A stretch of DNA of 24,982 nucleotides, taken from Candidatus Zixiibacteriota bacterium. GTDB taxonomy: Bacteria; Zixibacteria; MSB-5A5; SM1-73. Location: assembly GCA_029933635.1 (NCBI GenBank), contig JAOZNS010000010.1:1-24982 (forward strand), in the 5' to 3' direction. Positions 1 to 8,620 of this stretch are shown here, piece by piece (positions within the stretch are counted from its first letter, which is position 1; each line of letters opens with the position of its first letter). Made by a program: the position numbers and the translations under genes. Under the pieces are notes generated by a model that was not told the DNA's origin, searched no databases, and saw only the letters and a program-made list of their open reading frames with translations.

Positions 1-879
1 ATTTCCATCTTTGACGTTTTGCTCTAAATTTTTGTTAGTAGCGGCGATGACTCGGGCATCCACCTCGATGGTCTCCACCCCTCCCACCCGATTGAATTTT
101 TTTTCCTCCAAAACCCTCAAAAGCTTAGCCTGTATAGTGGGGGAGACCTCGCCGATTTCATCCAAAAAGATGGTGCCCGAATCCGCCAGTTCAAATCTGC
201 CCAATTTTCGGGCGTATGCTCCGGTGAAGGCACCCTTCTCATGACCAAAAAGCTCTGACTCCAGCAGAGTTTCAGTTAAAGCGGCACAATTCACCGTGAT
301 TAAAGGTTTATCCTTCCTTTTGCTTTTCCTGTGAATGGCTCGGGCCACTAGCTCTTTGCCGGTGCCACTTTCGCCCAAAAGCAACACGTTGGCGTCAGTT
401 TTGGCTACCTTCTGCACCAACTCAAATACCCCTTTGACCTTTTCGCTTTTTCCCACAAATTCATCTAACCCCGCTTTCCCTAAATCTTCCTGCAACTGAA
501 GATTCAGGGCTACAAGCTTTTGTTTTTCCACTATCTTGTCCACCAGAAGCTTCAATTCCTCTAAGGCAAAAGGTTTTATGATATAATCTGCGGCTCCTGC
601 CTTCATAGCTTCCACCGCGGATTGGGCAGTGGCGTAGGCGGTCATCATGATCACCTCAGTCGATCGATTTAATTCCTTGGCCTTCTTTAAGACCGCCATC
701 CCATCCACCGGCTCCATCTTCAAATCGGTTATCACCACGTCATAGGTATTTTTCTCCAAAAGCTTTTGGGCCTCTTCTCCGCTGGTGACCGTCTTCACAG
801 CATAGCCGGCATCTTTTAGGGTGCCCTCAATTAAGATCCCCATCTTCTTCTCATCATCTACCACCAATATTTGTGCCAT
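1..879 (-). CDS. NtrC-family sigma-54-dependent response regulator (partial, C-terminus outside window)
   Basis: I read 293 codons from the ATG at 879 down to base 1, with no stop; the C-terminal part lies off the left edge. Residues 1-115 form a receiver domain with the acidic pair D9/D10, phosphoacceptor D52 and conserved K102. Residues ~140-293 are a sigma-54 AAA+ domain with Walker A GESGTGKE (169-176), the sigma-54-contacting GAFTGA loop (216-221) and Walker B FLDE (238-241). Such proteins are phosphorylated by a partner kinase and drive open-complex formation by RNA polymerase-sigma54. The missing part should carry a Fis-type helix-turn-helix. The kinase gene sits 55 bp upstream on the same strand, so the pair is very likely an operon. 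The loop after D52 reads DLKMEPVDG where DLxMPGMDG is common, a small shift of the proline. The regulon cannot be read from here. Confidence 0.95.
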   Translation of the reverse strand, partial: MAQILVVDDEKKMGILIEGTLKDAGYAVKTVTSGEEAQKLLEKNTYDVVITDLKMEPVDGMAVLKKAKELNRSTEVIMMTAYATAQSAVEAMKAGAADYIIKPFALEELKLLVDKIVEKQKLVALNLQLQEDLGKAGLDEFVGKSEKVKGVFELVQKVAKTDANVLLLGESGTGKELVARAIHRKSKRKDKPLITVNCAALTETLLESELFGHEKGAFTGAYARKLGRFELADSGTIFLDEIGEVSPTIQAKLLRVLEEKKFNRVGGVETIEVDARVIAATNKNLEQNVKDGN

Positions 880-934
880 AGCAATACCTCTTCATAATTT
901 TCTATAAGAGTTTGGGACCTGCTCCACCATCCAC

Positions 935-2239
935 TTAATCTGTCGATCCAATCGGCAATTTGATCACCACCTTAGTCCCTTGGCCAGGCTTGCTTTCCAC
1001 AGTGATTGCCCCCTGATGCTCCTTAACGATCTTTTGCACCACGTAAAGCCCCAATCCGCTTCCTTTGCTCTTGGTGGAGAAGAAGGGATTGAAGATCTGT
1101 TTTAAATCTTTTTTCCTTATTCCTCTGCCGTTGTCTTCTATCTCCAACTGCACGAATCTGTCTTGCCGCTTCAACCTGATATTTACCACACCGCTTCGCT
1201 GGATAGCATCCTTGGCGTTCATCAAAAGGTTTATGATTATCTGCCTGATCCCGCCGGGATTGACCTCAACCTGCGGGAGATCGTCTTCTGTGTTCAAAAG
1301 AACTTGAATCTGGCTTTTTGAAAATGTTCCTTTAAGTTGCTCAACTATCTTGGTCACCAAAGGGGTGATATCCAGCCTTTCTTTTCTTTTCGGCTCCAAG
1401 CTGGCAAACTCCAGATATCCGGTTAAGATATCGTTTAATCGATCCACCTCCTCGGGGATGAAATCCAAAAGTTCATCCCGGTTTTTCTGATTTGCTGAAC
1501 GTAACCTTTCTGCAGTTCCCTTGATTATTCCCAAGGGATTTCTGATCTCGTGGCAAATGGAGGCTACCATCTCCCCCATGGCTTGAAGCGCACTGGTTCT
1601 GACCACCGTATGCTCCATCTTTCTTAGGTGAGCGGTTATATTCCAGAAGAGGACAGCCAGAAGGATCATCCCCAAAAGGCTGAGCACAAATGCCCCGATG
1701 ATGGTTTTCTTGAAGTTTGAAAGCACCTTAAAAAAGTCAGCTCCGGCCTCCACCCCCAAGACGGCGATAACCTTTCCTTCCGAATCATAAATGGGAGCAA
1801 ATCCACTTTCAAAGAAGTAATCCCCAACCTGATACAGATGAGAATATGCTTTAGTTCCAGCCATAGCTTGGGTGATGGCGGCTAAATCCAGGTTCAGAAA
1901 TACCTCTGAGCCGGAATCAGCAGGGGGATTTAAGATGTTGTTGTAATCTAAGTCTAAGATAAATATATCTACCAACTGGTTATCTTCCTTTACGTTGTTG
2001 AGCAGATTCTTAATCTCCTCATATGCCACGGTCTTTTCCCTTGCTTTTAAGACCTTTTCCAGGTTCAAGCCAAATGCAGTGGCGCTAGCGATGTTAGCCA
2101 ATCTTTGGCCCAATTGCCCAATCAGATAAGACCTTATCTTTGAATAGATATACCAGTTGCTGGCATTGAAAACTACGATCACCAGAACGACAAAGAGGAT
2201 CATCCCGAAGGAATATCTTCCTGGGCTGAAGCGTCGCAT
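935..2239 (-). CDS. Membrane-bound sensor histidine kinase (NtrB/ZraS-like)
   Basis: The 434-residue protein has an N-terminal transmembrane helix (~12-32), an extracytoplasmic sensor segment (~33-178) and a second transmembrane helix (~180-200). The phosphoacceptor domain follows, with H-box MVASICHEIRNPLG (His230). The ATP-binding domain has N-box INLLMNAKDAI (Asn341), G1 DNGRGI (369-374), F-box NPFFSTK and G2 GSGLGL (393-398). All catalytic boxes are intact. The sensor segment, with its stretch FESGFAPIYDSEGKVIAVLGVEAG, resembles Cache/PAS-like extracytoplasmic sensors, but the ligand cannot be told. It is transcribed first, 55 bp ahead of the sigma-54 response regulator, its evident partner. 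The ribosome site before the ATG is weak. A promoter-like sequence lies 60-90 bp upstream. Confidence 0.95.
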   Translation of the reverse strand: MRRFSPGRYSFGMILFVVLVIVVFNASNWYIYSKIRSYLIGQLGQRLANIASATAFGLNLEKVLKAREKTVAYEEIKNLLNNVKEDNQLVDIFILDLDYNNILNPPADSGSEVFLNLDLAAITQAMAGTKAYSHLYQVGDYFFESGFAPIYDSEGKVIAVLGVEAGADFFKVLSNFKKTIIGAFVLSLLGMILLAVLFWNITAHLRKMEHTVVRTSALQAMGEMVASICHEIRNPLGIIKGTAERLRSANQKNRDELLDFIPEEVDRLNDILTGYLEFASLEPKRKERLDITPLVTKIVEQLKGTFSKSQIQVLLNTEDDLPQVEVNPGGIRQIIINLLMNAKDAIQRSGVVNIRLKRQDRFVQLEIEDNGRGIRKKDLKQIFNPFFSTKSKGSGLGLYVVQKIVKEHQGAITVESKPGQGTKVVIKLPIGSTD

Positions 2240-2298
2240 CTTAACTGATAGAAGATAAAAAAGCTCAAATAAATTAACGGATTTTCACCCGTTTTGAA

Positions 2299-2326
2299 GA
2301 TATATTAAAGGATGGGAGGATGTCAA
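2299..2326 (-). promoter_or_regulatory. Predicted sigma70-type promoter of the histidine kinase/response regulator operon
   Basis: Read on the minus strand, a perfect -35 box TTGACA (2321-2326) is followed after 16 bp by TATATC (2299-2304), with a TATATTAA-type AT-rich stretch there. It lies about 60 bp upstream of the kinase start and faces it. It is predicted by eye only. Confidence 0.55.
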
Positions 2327-2467
2327 GCTCGATTTGTCCACTTTTTGCGGATTTTACCTCAAGGTGATTTATTTTTGCTCCCCTGAGCAAACCAGAGGTT
2401 TGAAAAATGCTCAATTGGTGAGGTTGGTCCTCTTTTGGATTTGAGAGCTGTTGTGTTTTTATTGGCT

Positions 2468-3040
2468 TTATTTCTTTTTGGCTTTTTCTTTTTTCTGTTG
2501 CTGTTTTACGAATTGGCCAAAGCTAATCTTATCATAAAGATCATCCTTCACCCAGTTTAGAATATATAAAAACTCCTCCGCACCCGCATACCCTCGGCGG
2601 GGTGCAATTCGCTCACCGGAGGGCTTAAGAAACCAGGTGACCGGATAGGCGCGCACTCCATACTTTCCTGCCAGTTGTCTTTCGGTGATCTCTCTGTCGT
2701 TCACCTTAACCTTCTCTCCAGATTGACCATTCACTTTAATTGCCACATAACTTTCGTTTAAAACCTTCCTTACCCCTTCATTCCCGAAGGTATACCTATC
2801 CATCCTCTTACACCAGCCACACCAGGTGGCATAGAAGTGGACCATTATGTGTTTTTTCTCTTTCTTGGCTTTGGCTAACCCCTCGTCATACTTATACCAG
2901 GTCAGCTTGATTTCCTTCTTCTCCAAAGGATTTTTCTTCTTCCCCCCTTTTTCCGAGGCTGGCTTGGAGCAGAAGACGCTGTCAGCCCTTAGGGTAATCA
3001 ACCAAGCAAGGATAAGAAGATAGATAAGGTGTCTTTTCAT
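2468..3040 (-). CDS. Secreted thioredoxin-fold protein (DUF255/thioredoxin_7-like)
   Basis: The 190-residue protein starts with a hydrophobic signal segment (residues ~3-20) and a Lys-rich linker. A thioredoxin fold follows, with HFYATWCGWCKRM carrying the redox pair C74 and C77 and the cis-proline context AYPVTW (Pro133). The CGWC active site and the spacing match small periplasmic thioredoxin-like proteins (thioredoxin_7 / SoxW-like) that reduce or isomerise disulfides in exported proteins. Residues ~178-190 form a very Lys-rich tail. The cysteine at position 24 does not sit in a good lipobox, so a plain signal peptide is more likely than a lipoprotein. A short ORF (3037-3225) overlaps its start by ATGA. 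The precise substrate is unknown. Confidence 0.85.
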   Translation of the reverse strand: MKRHLIYLLILAWLITLRADSVFCSKPASEKGGKKKNPLEKKEIKLTWYKYDEGLAKAKKEKKHIMVHFYATWCGWCKRMDRYTFGNEGVRKVLNESYVAIKVNGQSGEKVKVNDREITERQLAGKYGVRAYPVTWFLKPSGERIAPRRGYAGAEEFLYILNWVKDDLYDKISFGQFVKQQQKKEKAKKK

Positions 3041-3225
3041 ATTTTCTTCCTTTCTCCGCAGGATCCATAGGACAGGTTGCTATAGTTTCGGACTTGTGCA
3101 AGGGATACGTGAATGTCCAAAATGGCGTTTGCAAGATGCAGATGGACCGTTTGGTCTCCTGAGCTCAAGTGAAGATAAAAATCGTTGAGGGTTTTATGGT
3201 TGAAAAGGGTCATACTTTTAAACAT
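3037..3225 (-). CDS. Doubtful small ORF (62 aa) overlapping the thioredoxin-like gene
   Basis: This 62-residue frame ends in an ATGA overlap with the thioredoxin-like start, which would suit translational coupling. It begins just downstream of a promoter-like sequence (3248-3276). I see no good ribosome site before its ATG, no signal or membrane segment, and no family I recognise. It may equally be untranslated leader of the next gene. I list it because of the overlap, at low confidence. Confidence 0.2.
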   Translation of the reverse strand: MFKSMTLFNHKTLNDFYLHLSSGDQTVHLHLANAILDIHVSLAQVRNYSNLSYGSCGERKKI

Positions 3226-3247
3226 GAAATCTATCCATGCCCGATTG

Positions 3248-3276
3248 GTTTTAGGTTTTGCCTCATTTTATGTCAA
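3248..3276 (-). promoter_or_regulatory. Possible promoter for the thioredoxin-like gene
   Basis: On the minus strand TTGACA (3271-3276) is followed after 17 bp by TAAAAC (3248-3253). The -35 is perfect and the -10 is poor (4 of 6). It sits between the M32 peptidase stop and the thioredoxin-like gene, giving a leader of about 200 nt if used. Confidence 0.35.
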
Positions 3277-3302
3277 ATAGAAAACCTTTTAGCCGAGATC
3301 GG

Positions 3303-4826
3303 TTATATTCGAATTTGGTAAAGCTGGCTGTATTTGGTTTTGAGATAATCCATCAGCGGGCGGTGGGATAATGGTTTTCCGGTAACCACCTCCACCAATT
3401 TCTCTGCCCGATACCGTTGACCCTGAAGGTGGATCTTCTTTCTCAACCATTCTCTGAGATTTTTAAACTCCCCTTTAGCAAACTGCTCTTCTAAATCTCC
3501 CAATTCTTTTTTAGCTTGGGCGAAAAATTGTGCAGAATAAAGATTCCCCAAGGAGTAGGTGGGGAAATAGCCGATGTAGCCTGAACTCCAGTGCACATCC
3601 TGCAGACAGCCCCGAGCGTCATCAGGAGGAGTTAGGTCGAAGTAACTTTTGAACTTGTTGTTCCAGACTGCGGGAATGTCCTTTGGCTGTAGGTCGCCAC
3701 CGAAGAAAGCCTTCTCGATCTCAAACCTGACCAGAATGTGAAGGTTATAGGTCACCTCATCAGCCTCAACCCTAATAAATGAGGGTTTAACCTGGTTTAT
3801 GGCCAAGTAGAAATCGTCAAATTTGACATCTTTCAAAGCTTCCGGATAGACCTTTTTCGCTTTGGGGAAAAAATGTTTCCAGAACGGCTTACTGCGCCCC
3901 ACCAGATTTTCCCACATGCGGGATTGGGATTCGTGAATTCCCAAAGAGACAGCATCGCCACAGGGAGTACCATAACGTTCTGGATCCAGGCCCTGTTCAT
4001 ATAGGCCATGACCAGCCTCATGGAGTATACCAAAAAATGCTTGGGCGAAGTCATTGGGGTTATATCGGGTGGTGATGCGCACGTCTCCCGGACCTATCCC
4101 GGTGCAGAAGGGATGAACCGTGACGTCCAGCCTTCCCTTTTCGAAATCGTATCCGATGGCAGAAGCCACCTCTTTGCCGAATTGCTTTTGGCGTTCAACT
4201 GGATAATTCCTTTGCAGAATTGAGGTATCAGGATGCTTGCCTGAGCTGGCTACGGCTTTTACCAATTCCACCAGCTCCTGGCGAAAATCGGCAAACACCT
4301 TTGCTACTTTCTCAATGGTCGCTCCTGGCTCGAAATCGTCCAAAAGCGCATCATAGGGATGCCTTTCATAGCCTACCGCCTCTGCCTGCTGGCGTTTCAG
4401 CTGGATTATCTTTTCCAGATAAGGCAAAAAGATCGAAAAATCCGACTTTTTCCTTGCCTCCGCCCAAACCTCATGAGCCACTGTGGTCACCCTGGTGAGC
4501 TCCTCCACCAGAGATTGAGGAATCTTGATCAGTTTCTCATATGAGTGTTTTATCTCCCTAATATTAGCCGATTCAAAACTGTCTGGATCATTTATCAGAG
4601 GGCTCTCCTCCAGCTGTTTTAGAAGATCGCCTATCTCCGGAGAGGTGGCTTTTTGGTGCCTTATGCCGGCCAAAAAAGCCAGTTGATTTCCCCGATGTCG
4701 AACACCTTCTTTGGGCAGGTAAGTTTTCTGATCCCAGTCCAGAAGCGACATACATGAATTTAGAAGATAAATCTCCTTGCTTAAACTTAAAAGACGATCG
4801 TAAGCTTTTCTGAAATCATCTGTCAT
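3303..4826 (-). CDS. Metallocarboxypeptidase, family M32 (carboxypeptidase Taq type)
   Basis: The 507-residue length matches the family. The catalytic zinc motif is HEAGH (269-273), inside the longer family signature ILHEAGHGLYEQG. The third zinc ligand comes from the downstream HESQ motif (298-301, Glu299), followed by SRMWEN. The N-terminus (LDWDQKTYLP, residues 29-38) and C-terminal region (SSGYIGYFPTYSLGNLYSAQ) are also typical. M32 enzymes are cytoplasmic, mostly helical carboxypeptidases that remove C-terminal residues from peptides with broad specificity. No signal peptide is visible. The start is well supported: AAGGAG lies 10 bp before the ATG. The gene is flanked by gaps and seems to be transcribed alone from a promoter at 4892-4920. 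Confidence 0.96.
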   Translation of the reverse strand: MTDDFRKAYDRLLSLSKEIYLLNSCMSLLDWDQKTYLPKEGVRHRGNQLAFLAGIRHQKATSPEIGDLLKQLEESPLINDPDSFESANIREIKHSYEKLIKIPQSLVEELTRVTTVAHEVWAEARKKSDFSIFLPYLEKIIQLKRQQAEAVGYERHPYDALLDDFEPGATIEKVAKVFADFRQELVELVKAVASSGKHPDTSILQRNYPVERQKQFGKEVASAIGYDFEKGRLDVTVHPFCTGIGPGDVRITTRYNPNDFAQAFFGILHEAGHGLYEQGLDPERYGTPCGDAVSLGIHESQSRMWENLVGRSKPFWKHFFPKAKKVYPEALKDVKFDDFYLAINQVKPSFIRVEADEVTYNLHILVRFEIEKAFFGGDLQPKDIPAVWNNKFKSYFDLTPPDDARGCLQDVHWSSGYIGYFPTYSLGNLYSAQFFAQAKKELGDLEEQFAKGEFKNLREWLRKKIHLQGQRYRAEKLVEVVTGKPLSHRPLMDYLKTKYSQLYQIRI

Positions 4827-4891
4827 GATTTGAGTCTCCTTGACTTTGAAGTTCTCTGACGAGGATTAAGTCCTTGCAAATCGTGTCTTAA

Positions 4892-4920
4892 TATATAATA
4901 AAATCCTGGCTATTTAGCAA
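4892..4920 (-). promoter_or_regulatory. Predicted promoter of the M32 carboxypeptidase gene
   Basis: On the minus strand TTGCTA (4915-4920), a 17 bp spacer and TATATA (4892-4897) form a reasonable sigma70-type promoter, about 65 bp before the M32 start codon. Prediction by eye. Confidence 0.4.
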
Positions 4921-4966
4921 TACTTAAAAATTCATATTTCGCAGATTTTGAACGGAAATGATGGAC

Positions 4967-5362
4967 TTAAGATTTGTTGGATGGATGGCTTTTTCGTCTC
5001 AGGTGGAGTCTGAGGCTCATTTGGACCACCACAATTCCCAGGGAGTCAGCTAAGAAATCAAAGAACTCGCAACTTCTTCCCTGAACAAATTTCTGATGGA
5101 GCTCATCCGAGATCGCATAGGCAACTCCCACAAGACAGCACAAAAGAAAGACATTTTTGTTGAAAAACTCCTTTTTGGAGCTGGAGAATGCTAAAAATAG
5201 AAGAAAGGAGAAGATGCCGTATTCTCCGAAATGGAGGATTTTGTCTCCAAACTCAAATCCTAAGGATGGAGGGTTTATTTGAGGTATAGCAGAGACAGCG
5301 AAGATCAGAAGCGCATATATCAACGCAAGATATCTAAAAAGGAAGACTTTAGTGTGCCACAC
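4967..5362 (-). CDS. VanZ-like family membrane protein
   Basis: The 131-residue protein starts at a GTG, with a GGAGAGAGAG ribosome site about 3 bp ahead. It has the VanZ-like pattern: a first membrane helix (~8-27), the motif DKILHFGEYGIFSFLLF leading into a second, a third hydrophobic stretch (~70-84), then ISDELHQKFVQGRSCEFFDF and a last helix (LADSLGIVVVQ). The conserved DK-H-x(2)-Y and S-DE-hQ-F-xxR--x-D--AD signatures are all present. VanZ gives low-level teicoplanin resistance in enterococci, but most relatives have no known role, and nothing here points to glycopeptides. It stands alone between two gaps, with a predicted promoter at 5391-5419. Confidence 0.85.
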   Translation of the reverse strand: MWHTKVFLFRYLALIYALLIFAVSAIPQINPPSLGFEFGDKILHFGEYGIFSFLLFLAFSSSKKEFFNKNVFLLCCLVGVAYAISDELHQKFVQGRSCEFFDFLADSLGIVVVQMSLRLHLRRKSHPSNKS

Positions 5363-5390
5363 GGCTCTCTCTCCACGCTAAGCTCATACC

Positions 5391-5419
5391 AAAATAAGTG
5401 ATGAAGTCACTTTTTGCAA
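5391..5419 (-). promoter_or_regulatory. Possible promoter of the VanZ-like gene, with a small dyad in its spacer
   Basis: On the minus strand TTGCAA (5414-5419), a 17 bp spacer and TATTTT (5391-5396) lie about 30 bp before the GTG. The spacer holds the inverted repeat AGTGA-N5-TCACT (5397-5411), which could be an operator or chance. Confidence 0.35.
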
Positions 5420-6009
5420 ATTCTATTTGAGACGTTTGTGTGGTGGTTCACACTGACCCAGGGCTCGGAGAAAAAATCGAGAGGCTCCTGAATCTGTGGG
5501 TTTTGCAACTTTGATCGTGGATTTGAGAAAATGGGCCGTCTCAGGTGGTCAGTTGCCTTCCCAACGGCTGATCCTGAGTTGACGTATCCCATAAGTCGAA
5601 AGATTTTGTTAAAAACCATGGAGGGCGGAAACCTTAGCTGTTTCCCTTTGGAAGAAACGAACAGAGTTTATTCATCTTTCAGAAATTTACTTGTTCAGAC
5701 CAAACTTTGCGGTCCAAAGAAGACGTTTTTTCAATCTGTCCTTTCGAAAGCTCTCTAAATAAAGACTTGACAAAACCGATAGCTTATATTAAGCTACAAG
5801 ATGATAGCATGATGGCCAAAAAGTAAATTTAAGCAAGGATCATCCGGATGTGGAGAGTTTTTTCTTCTGGGAATGAGCCAAACCAGGAGGGATCGTCCAC
5901 GAGATTACCTTTTGTGATTGTTCAACTTATCTGCTCTTTTGCAATCTTGATTTTTGGATTTTGGGGATAAGTTGATTAATCACCCGTTGGTGGATTTTTC
6001 ATCTAAATC
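5420..6009 (+). other. Long intergenic region and putative leader of thiC
   Basis: No convincing gene: two short ORFs here lack ribosome sites and family features. TTGACA (5767-5772) precedes an AT-rich TATATTAA (5785-5792), but the spacing is too short (12-14 bp) for a good promoter. I searched for the conserved CTGAGA and ACC(T)GATCTGGATAATxCC blocks of a TPP riboswitch, expected in front of many thiC genes, and found neither. Confidence 0.5.
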
Positions 6010-7308
6010 ATGCTGTATCAAAGACAATCTCAGTTGAACATAAAGCAAGGAAGGCTCATGAGCATAAATGTTTTGGATGAGGACATCGAGAGAGTGGCTA
6101 AAGACGAGGGCTTAGAGCCTGCCTTCATAAGGCAGGGGATGGAGGAAGGGACCATAGTTATTCTCAAAAACAGACTACACCAATGGGCCCAGCCGGCTGG
6201 AGTAGGTAAGGGGCTGAAGACCAAGGTAAATGTAAATCTGGGCACATCCCCCGACCGAGTCGATTTTGACCTGGAACTTAAGAAGCTGAGAATCTCGATG
6301 GAATTGGGTGCGGACACGGTGATGGATCTTTCCACTGGAGGAGAGATAAGGGATCTGCGGATTGAAGTTTTAAAAGAGGCAAAAATCCCAGTGGGGACCG
6401 TCCCGATATACGAGGCGGTTTGCAGGCTGGCTCAGCAGAGAAAATCGCCTGAGCAGATGACCAAGGAGTCTCTTTTCTCCGTCATCGAGGATCACCTTAA
6501 ATCTGGCGTGGATTTTATCACCGTCCATTGTGGTTTGACCAGAAGGGCCCTTCCTATAATTGATGAAAAAAGAAGGATCACCGGCATCGTCAGCCGAGGT
6601 GGATCGTTTCTTTACAGATGGATGAAACATAACCATAAGGAAAACCCTTTGTATGAGTATTATGATGAACTTCTGGATATGGCCAAGGAATATAATGCCA
6701 CCTTGAGTTTGGGAGATGGTTTAAGGCCAGGAAGCATAGCTGATTCCACCGATCGCACTCAGGTGGAGGAGCTTTTGGTTTTGGGGGAGCTGGTGGATCG
6801 AGCAAGAGAAAAAGGGGTGCAGGCTATGGTGGAGGGTCCAGGACACATCCCCATTCATGAGATCAGAGCCAACGTAATGCTGGAGAAAAAACTTTGTCAT
6901 GGGGCACCTTTTTATGTTTTGGGTCCCTTGGTGATAGATTGTGCTCCTGGCTACGATCATATCGTCTCCGCCATTGGGGGGGCGGTGGCGGCATCTGCAG
7001 GAGCAGATTTCTTATGTTATGTCACCTCCTCCGAGCACCTGAGTCTGCCGGATTTGCAAGATGTGAGGGAGGGACTGATCGCCTCCAGAATTGCAGCTCA
7101 CGCGGCTGATATCGCCAAAGGGGTGAAGCTGGCAGATCAAAGGGATAACCTCATCTCCCGAGCAAGAAAAAGCTTTGATTGGGAGCAGATGATCAGTTTG
7201 AGTCTGGATCCAGAAAAAGCCAGAAAAAAGAGAGGAAAAATCGGATCAGATTTCCAAAAATGCACCATGTGCGGGGAATTCTGCGCCATGCGAGGAAATA
7301 TGCTTTAA
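6010..7308 (+). CDS. thiC: Phosphomethylpyrimidine synthase ThiC (short form)
   Basis: ThiC is a radical-SAM enzyme that converts aminoimidazole ribonucleotide to hydroxymethylpyrimidine phosphate, the pyrimidine half of thiamine. The 432-residue length fits the short archaeal/clostridial form that lacks the N-terminal extension of the E. coli enzyme. Family landmarks include EPAFIRQGMEEGTIVI, the GTSPDRVDFD stretch, DTVMDLSTGG, SLGDGLRPGS, MVEGPGHIPI and YVLGPLVIDCAPGYDHI. The C-terminal cluster-binding cysteines are C418, C421 and C425 (CTMCGEFC), giving CX2CX3C rather than the CX2CX4C of long ThiC. The start is debatable: the ATG at 6010 keeps the conserved segment SQLNIKQGRL but lacks a good ribosome site, while the ATG at 6058 has AAGGAAGG just before it. 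I keep 6010 on homology. No other thiamine gene is in the window. Confidence 0.95.
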   Translation: MLYQRQSQLNIKQGRLMSINVLDEDIERVAKDEGLEPAFIRQGMEEGTIVILKNRLHQWAQPAGVGKGLKTKVNVNLGTSPDRVDFDLELKKLRISMELGADTVMDLSTGGEIRDLRIEVLKEAKIPVGTVPIYEAVCRLAQQRKSPEQMTKESLFSVIEDHLKSGVDFITVHCGLTRRALPIIDEKRRITGIVSRGGSFLYRWMKHNHKENPLYEYYDELLDMAKEYNATLSLGDGLRPGSIADSTDRTQVEELLVLGELVDRAREKGVQAMVEGPGHIPIHEIRANVMLEKKLCHGAPFYVLGPLVIDCAPGYDHIVSAIGGAVAASAGADFLCYVTSSEHLSLPDLQDVREGLIASRIAAHAADIAKGVKLADQRDNLISRARKSFDWEQMISLSLDPEKARKKRGKIGSDFQKCTMCGEFCAMRGNML

Positions 7309-7467
7309 GGAATTTACAACTTTCTTCGATTTGGATTTCTTCGTTTCGAAAAATTTAGGTTAAGACCAAAAATTTGGCTGATTATTTTCGGTCAATTTAA
7401 GGTTTGTTCCGCCGAATATTAGCAGAGAAAGTTAAATGTCTTAACTCTTCAAAAAATGGAGGAAGTG

Positions 7468-8133
7468 ATGAGCCGCCCCCGTTTTTTTACCCATCTAATT
7501 TCAGTTTTTTCGATGGCATTGGCAGGGATGATTTTTTATTCGTCCTCTTCCTTTGCCCAGAAGGATCTTTTCGGCAAGCCAGATACTTGTCGAATTGTGG
7601 TAATCCAGGATGGAAAAACCAACCAGGTGGTTGCATCCGTCTCCGTCTTCAACGACGAAGAGCTGGCGGCGATGACTCTGCCCTTTAAGTATGGTAACGG
7701 CAAAAGCCCCATCAAGTGCGACTCGGTCAAATTCTCAAAAACCAGGGTGGAGTATTTCGCCATGAAGAGCCAGCTAATCGATACAGTGAAGCAGACGGTT
7801 TTGATCGGATTGATCGCTGATATGTCTGGAACCAAGCCTCCGCTGAAAAAGGGAGATGGTGAGGTGGCCAGAATATATTTAACCCTGCCTAAGGGTCAGA
7901 AATTCCAAGATGTCTTCATGGATACCACCTGGATCAAGCCCTTCAACGTATTGAAGTTCGTCACTCCCGACGTGAAGGGGATATTCCCAGCATTCGATAA
8001 CTCCAGGGCTTTGATAAGGGGTGGAATACCTCTCTCATCCCCCGGCAAGAAGAAATCGGAGGTCCCATCCAAGGGGAAAAAGGAAATCAAGGGGGAAGAG
8101 CCTCCAAAGCCTCAGCCAGAGGAGAAAAAATAA
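7468..8133 (+). CDS. Secreted cohesin-like beta-sandwich protein with charged tail
   Basis: I set the start at the ATG at 7468, preceded at 5 bp by GGAGG; the upstream ATG at 7456 overlaps that ribosome site. The 221-residue product has a signal peptide (hydrophobic ~9-25, likely cut after SSFA at 30). Residues ~38-186 look like an all-beta domain with the stretch NDEELAAMTLPFKYGNG, a CDSVKFSKTRVEY strand pair and an end such as FVTPDVKGIFPAFDNSRAL. This resembles cohesin-like domains of secreted proteins that co-occur with dockerin-tailed proteins in candidate phyla; that is pattern memory, not a search. Residues ~190-221 are a Lys/Glu/Pro-rich tail without a cell-wall anchor motif. The next gene encodes a dockerin-tailed peptidase. 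Confidence 0.6.
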   Translation: MSRPRFFTHLISVFSMALAGMIFYSSSSFAQKDLFGKPDTCRIVVIQDGKTNQVVASVSVFNDEELAAMTLPFKYGNGKSPIKCDSVKFSKTRVEYFAMKSQLIDTVKQTVLIGLIADMSGTKPPLKKGDGEVARIYLTLPKGQKFQDVFMDTTWIKPFNVLKFVTPDVKGIFPAFDNSRALIRGGIPLSSPGKKKSEVPSKGKKEIKGEEPPKPQPEEKK

Positions 8134-8608
8134 AAGAGCAGATGGAGCTTGACTGAGGTTTTTTAATCAATCCACCCGATTATGGAGGTTAACAGCTCAC
8201 AATGGGTCAAAGTTTGCTTTCAGACACACTATCCTCCACCAGGTTAGCTGAAATTTTGTAGTGGAAGTTTAAAAGAAAGTTACTTTCTTGATTTATCGGA
8301 CTTAGCCACACTTTTGTAGATAGATTAAGTCCCCTTTTATAAGAGGTAGATAAGTATCTTTTTTGTCAACAAAGGTGAAATAAGTTGACTATGGAAAAAT
8401 AAAAGATGGGAGTGCCTGGTTAAATATTAAACAAATCTTTTGATTGACAAATCTATGATGCGGATTATATTATAAATGGGAAAGATTAGAACCTCTTTGA
8501 AGGAAACTTGCGTTCAAAGGAGACATAGCTTTTTTTAGTGAAGCTTACCAAATCTTCGGGGCCAAAGTGTAAATGGGGTACGAAGAAATTAGCTAACATC
8601 AGGATTGG
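8134..8608 (+). other. Intergenic region with the leader of the M14 carboxypeptidase
   Basis: No gene is seen. The right part holds a good promoter (8444-8471) and, in the transcribed leader, a small hairpin CTTTGAA-N11-TTCAAAG (8495-8519) about 100 bp before the start codon. The left part shows no recognisable structure. Confidence 0.5.
8444..8471 (+). promoter_or_regulatory. Predicted sigma70-type promoter of the dockerin-tailed carboxypeptidase gene
   Basis: A perfect TTGACA (8444-8449) is followed after 16 bp by TATATT (8466-8471), with an overlapping TATTAT at 18 bp. Transcription would start near 8478-8480, giving a leader of about 140 nt with a 7 bp hairpin at 8495-8519. Confidence 0.6.
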
Positions 8609-8620
8609 ATGGAGGTAGCA

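Noticed and set aside
4008..4544. Plus-strand frames over the M32 peptidase gene
   Set aside because: They are shadows of the well-supported minus-strand peptidase, with no ribosome sites and no family features.
5531..5758. 75-codon frame between the VanZ-like gene and thiC
   Set aside because: No ribosome site, no family resemblance and low-complexity composition; an opposing frame overlaps it at 5407-5619. Probably chance.
5760..6009. TPP riboswitch in front of thiC
   Set aside because: The conserved CTGAGA and the GATCTGGATAAT-type blocks were not found in the leader.
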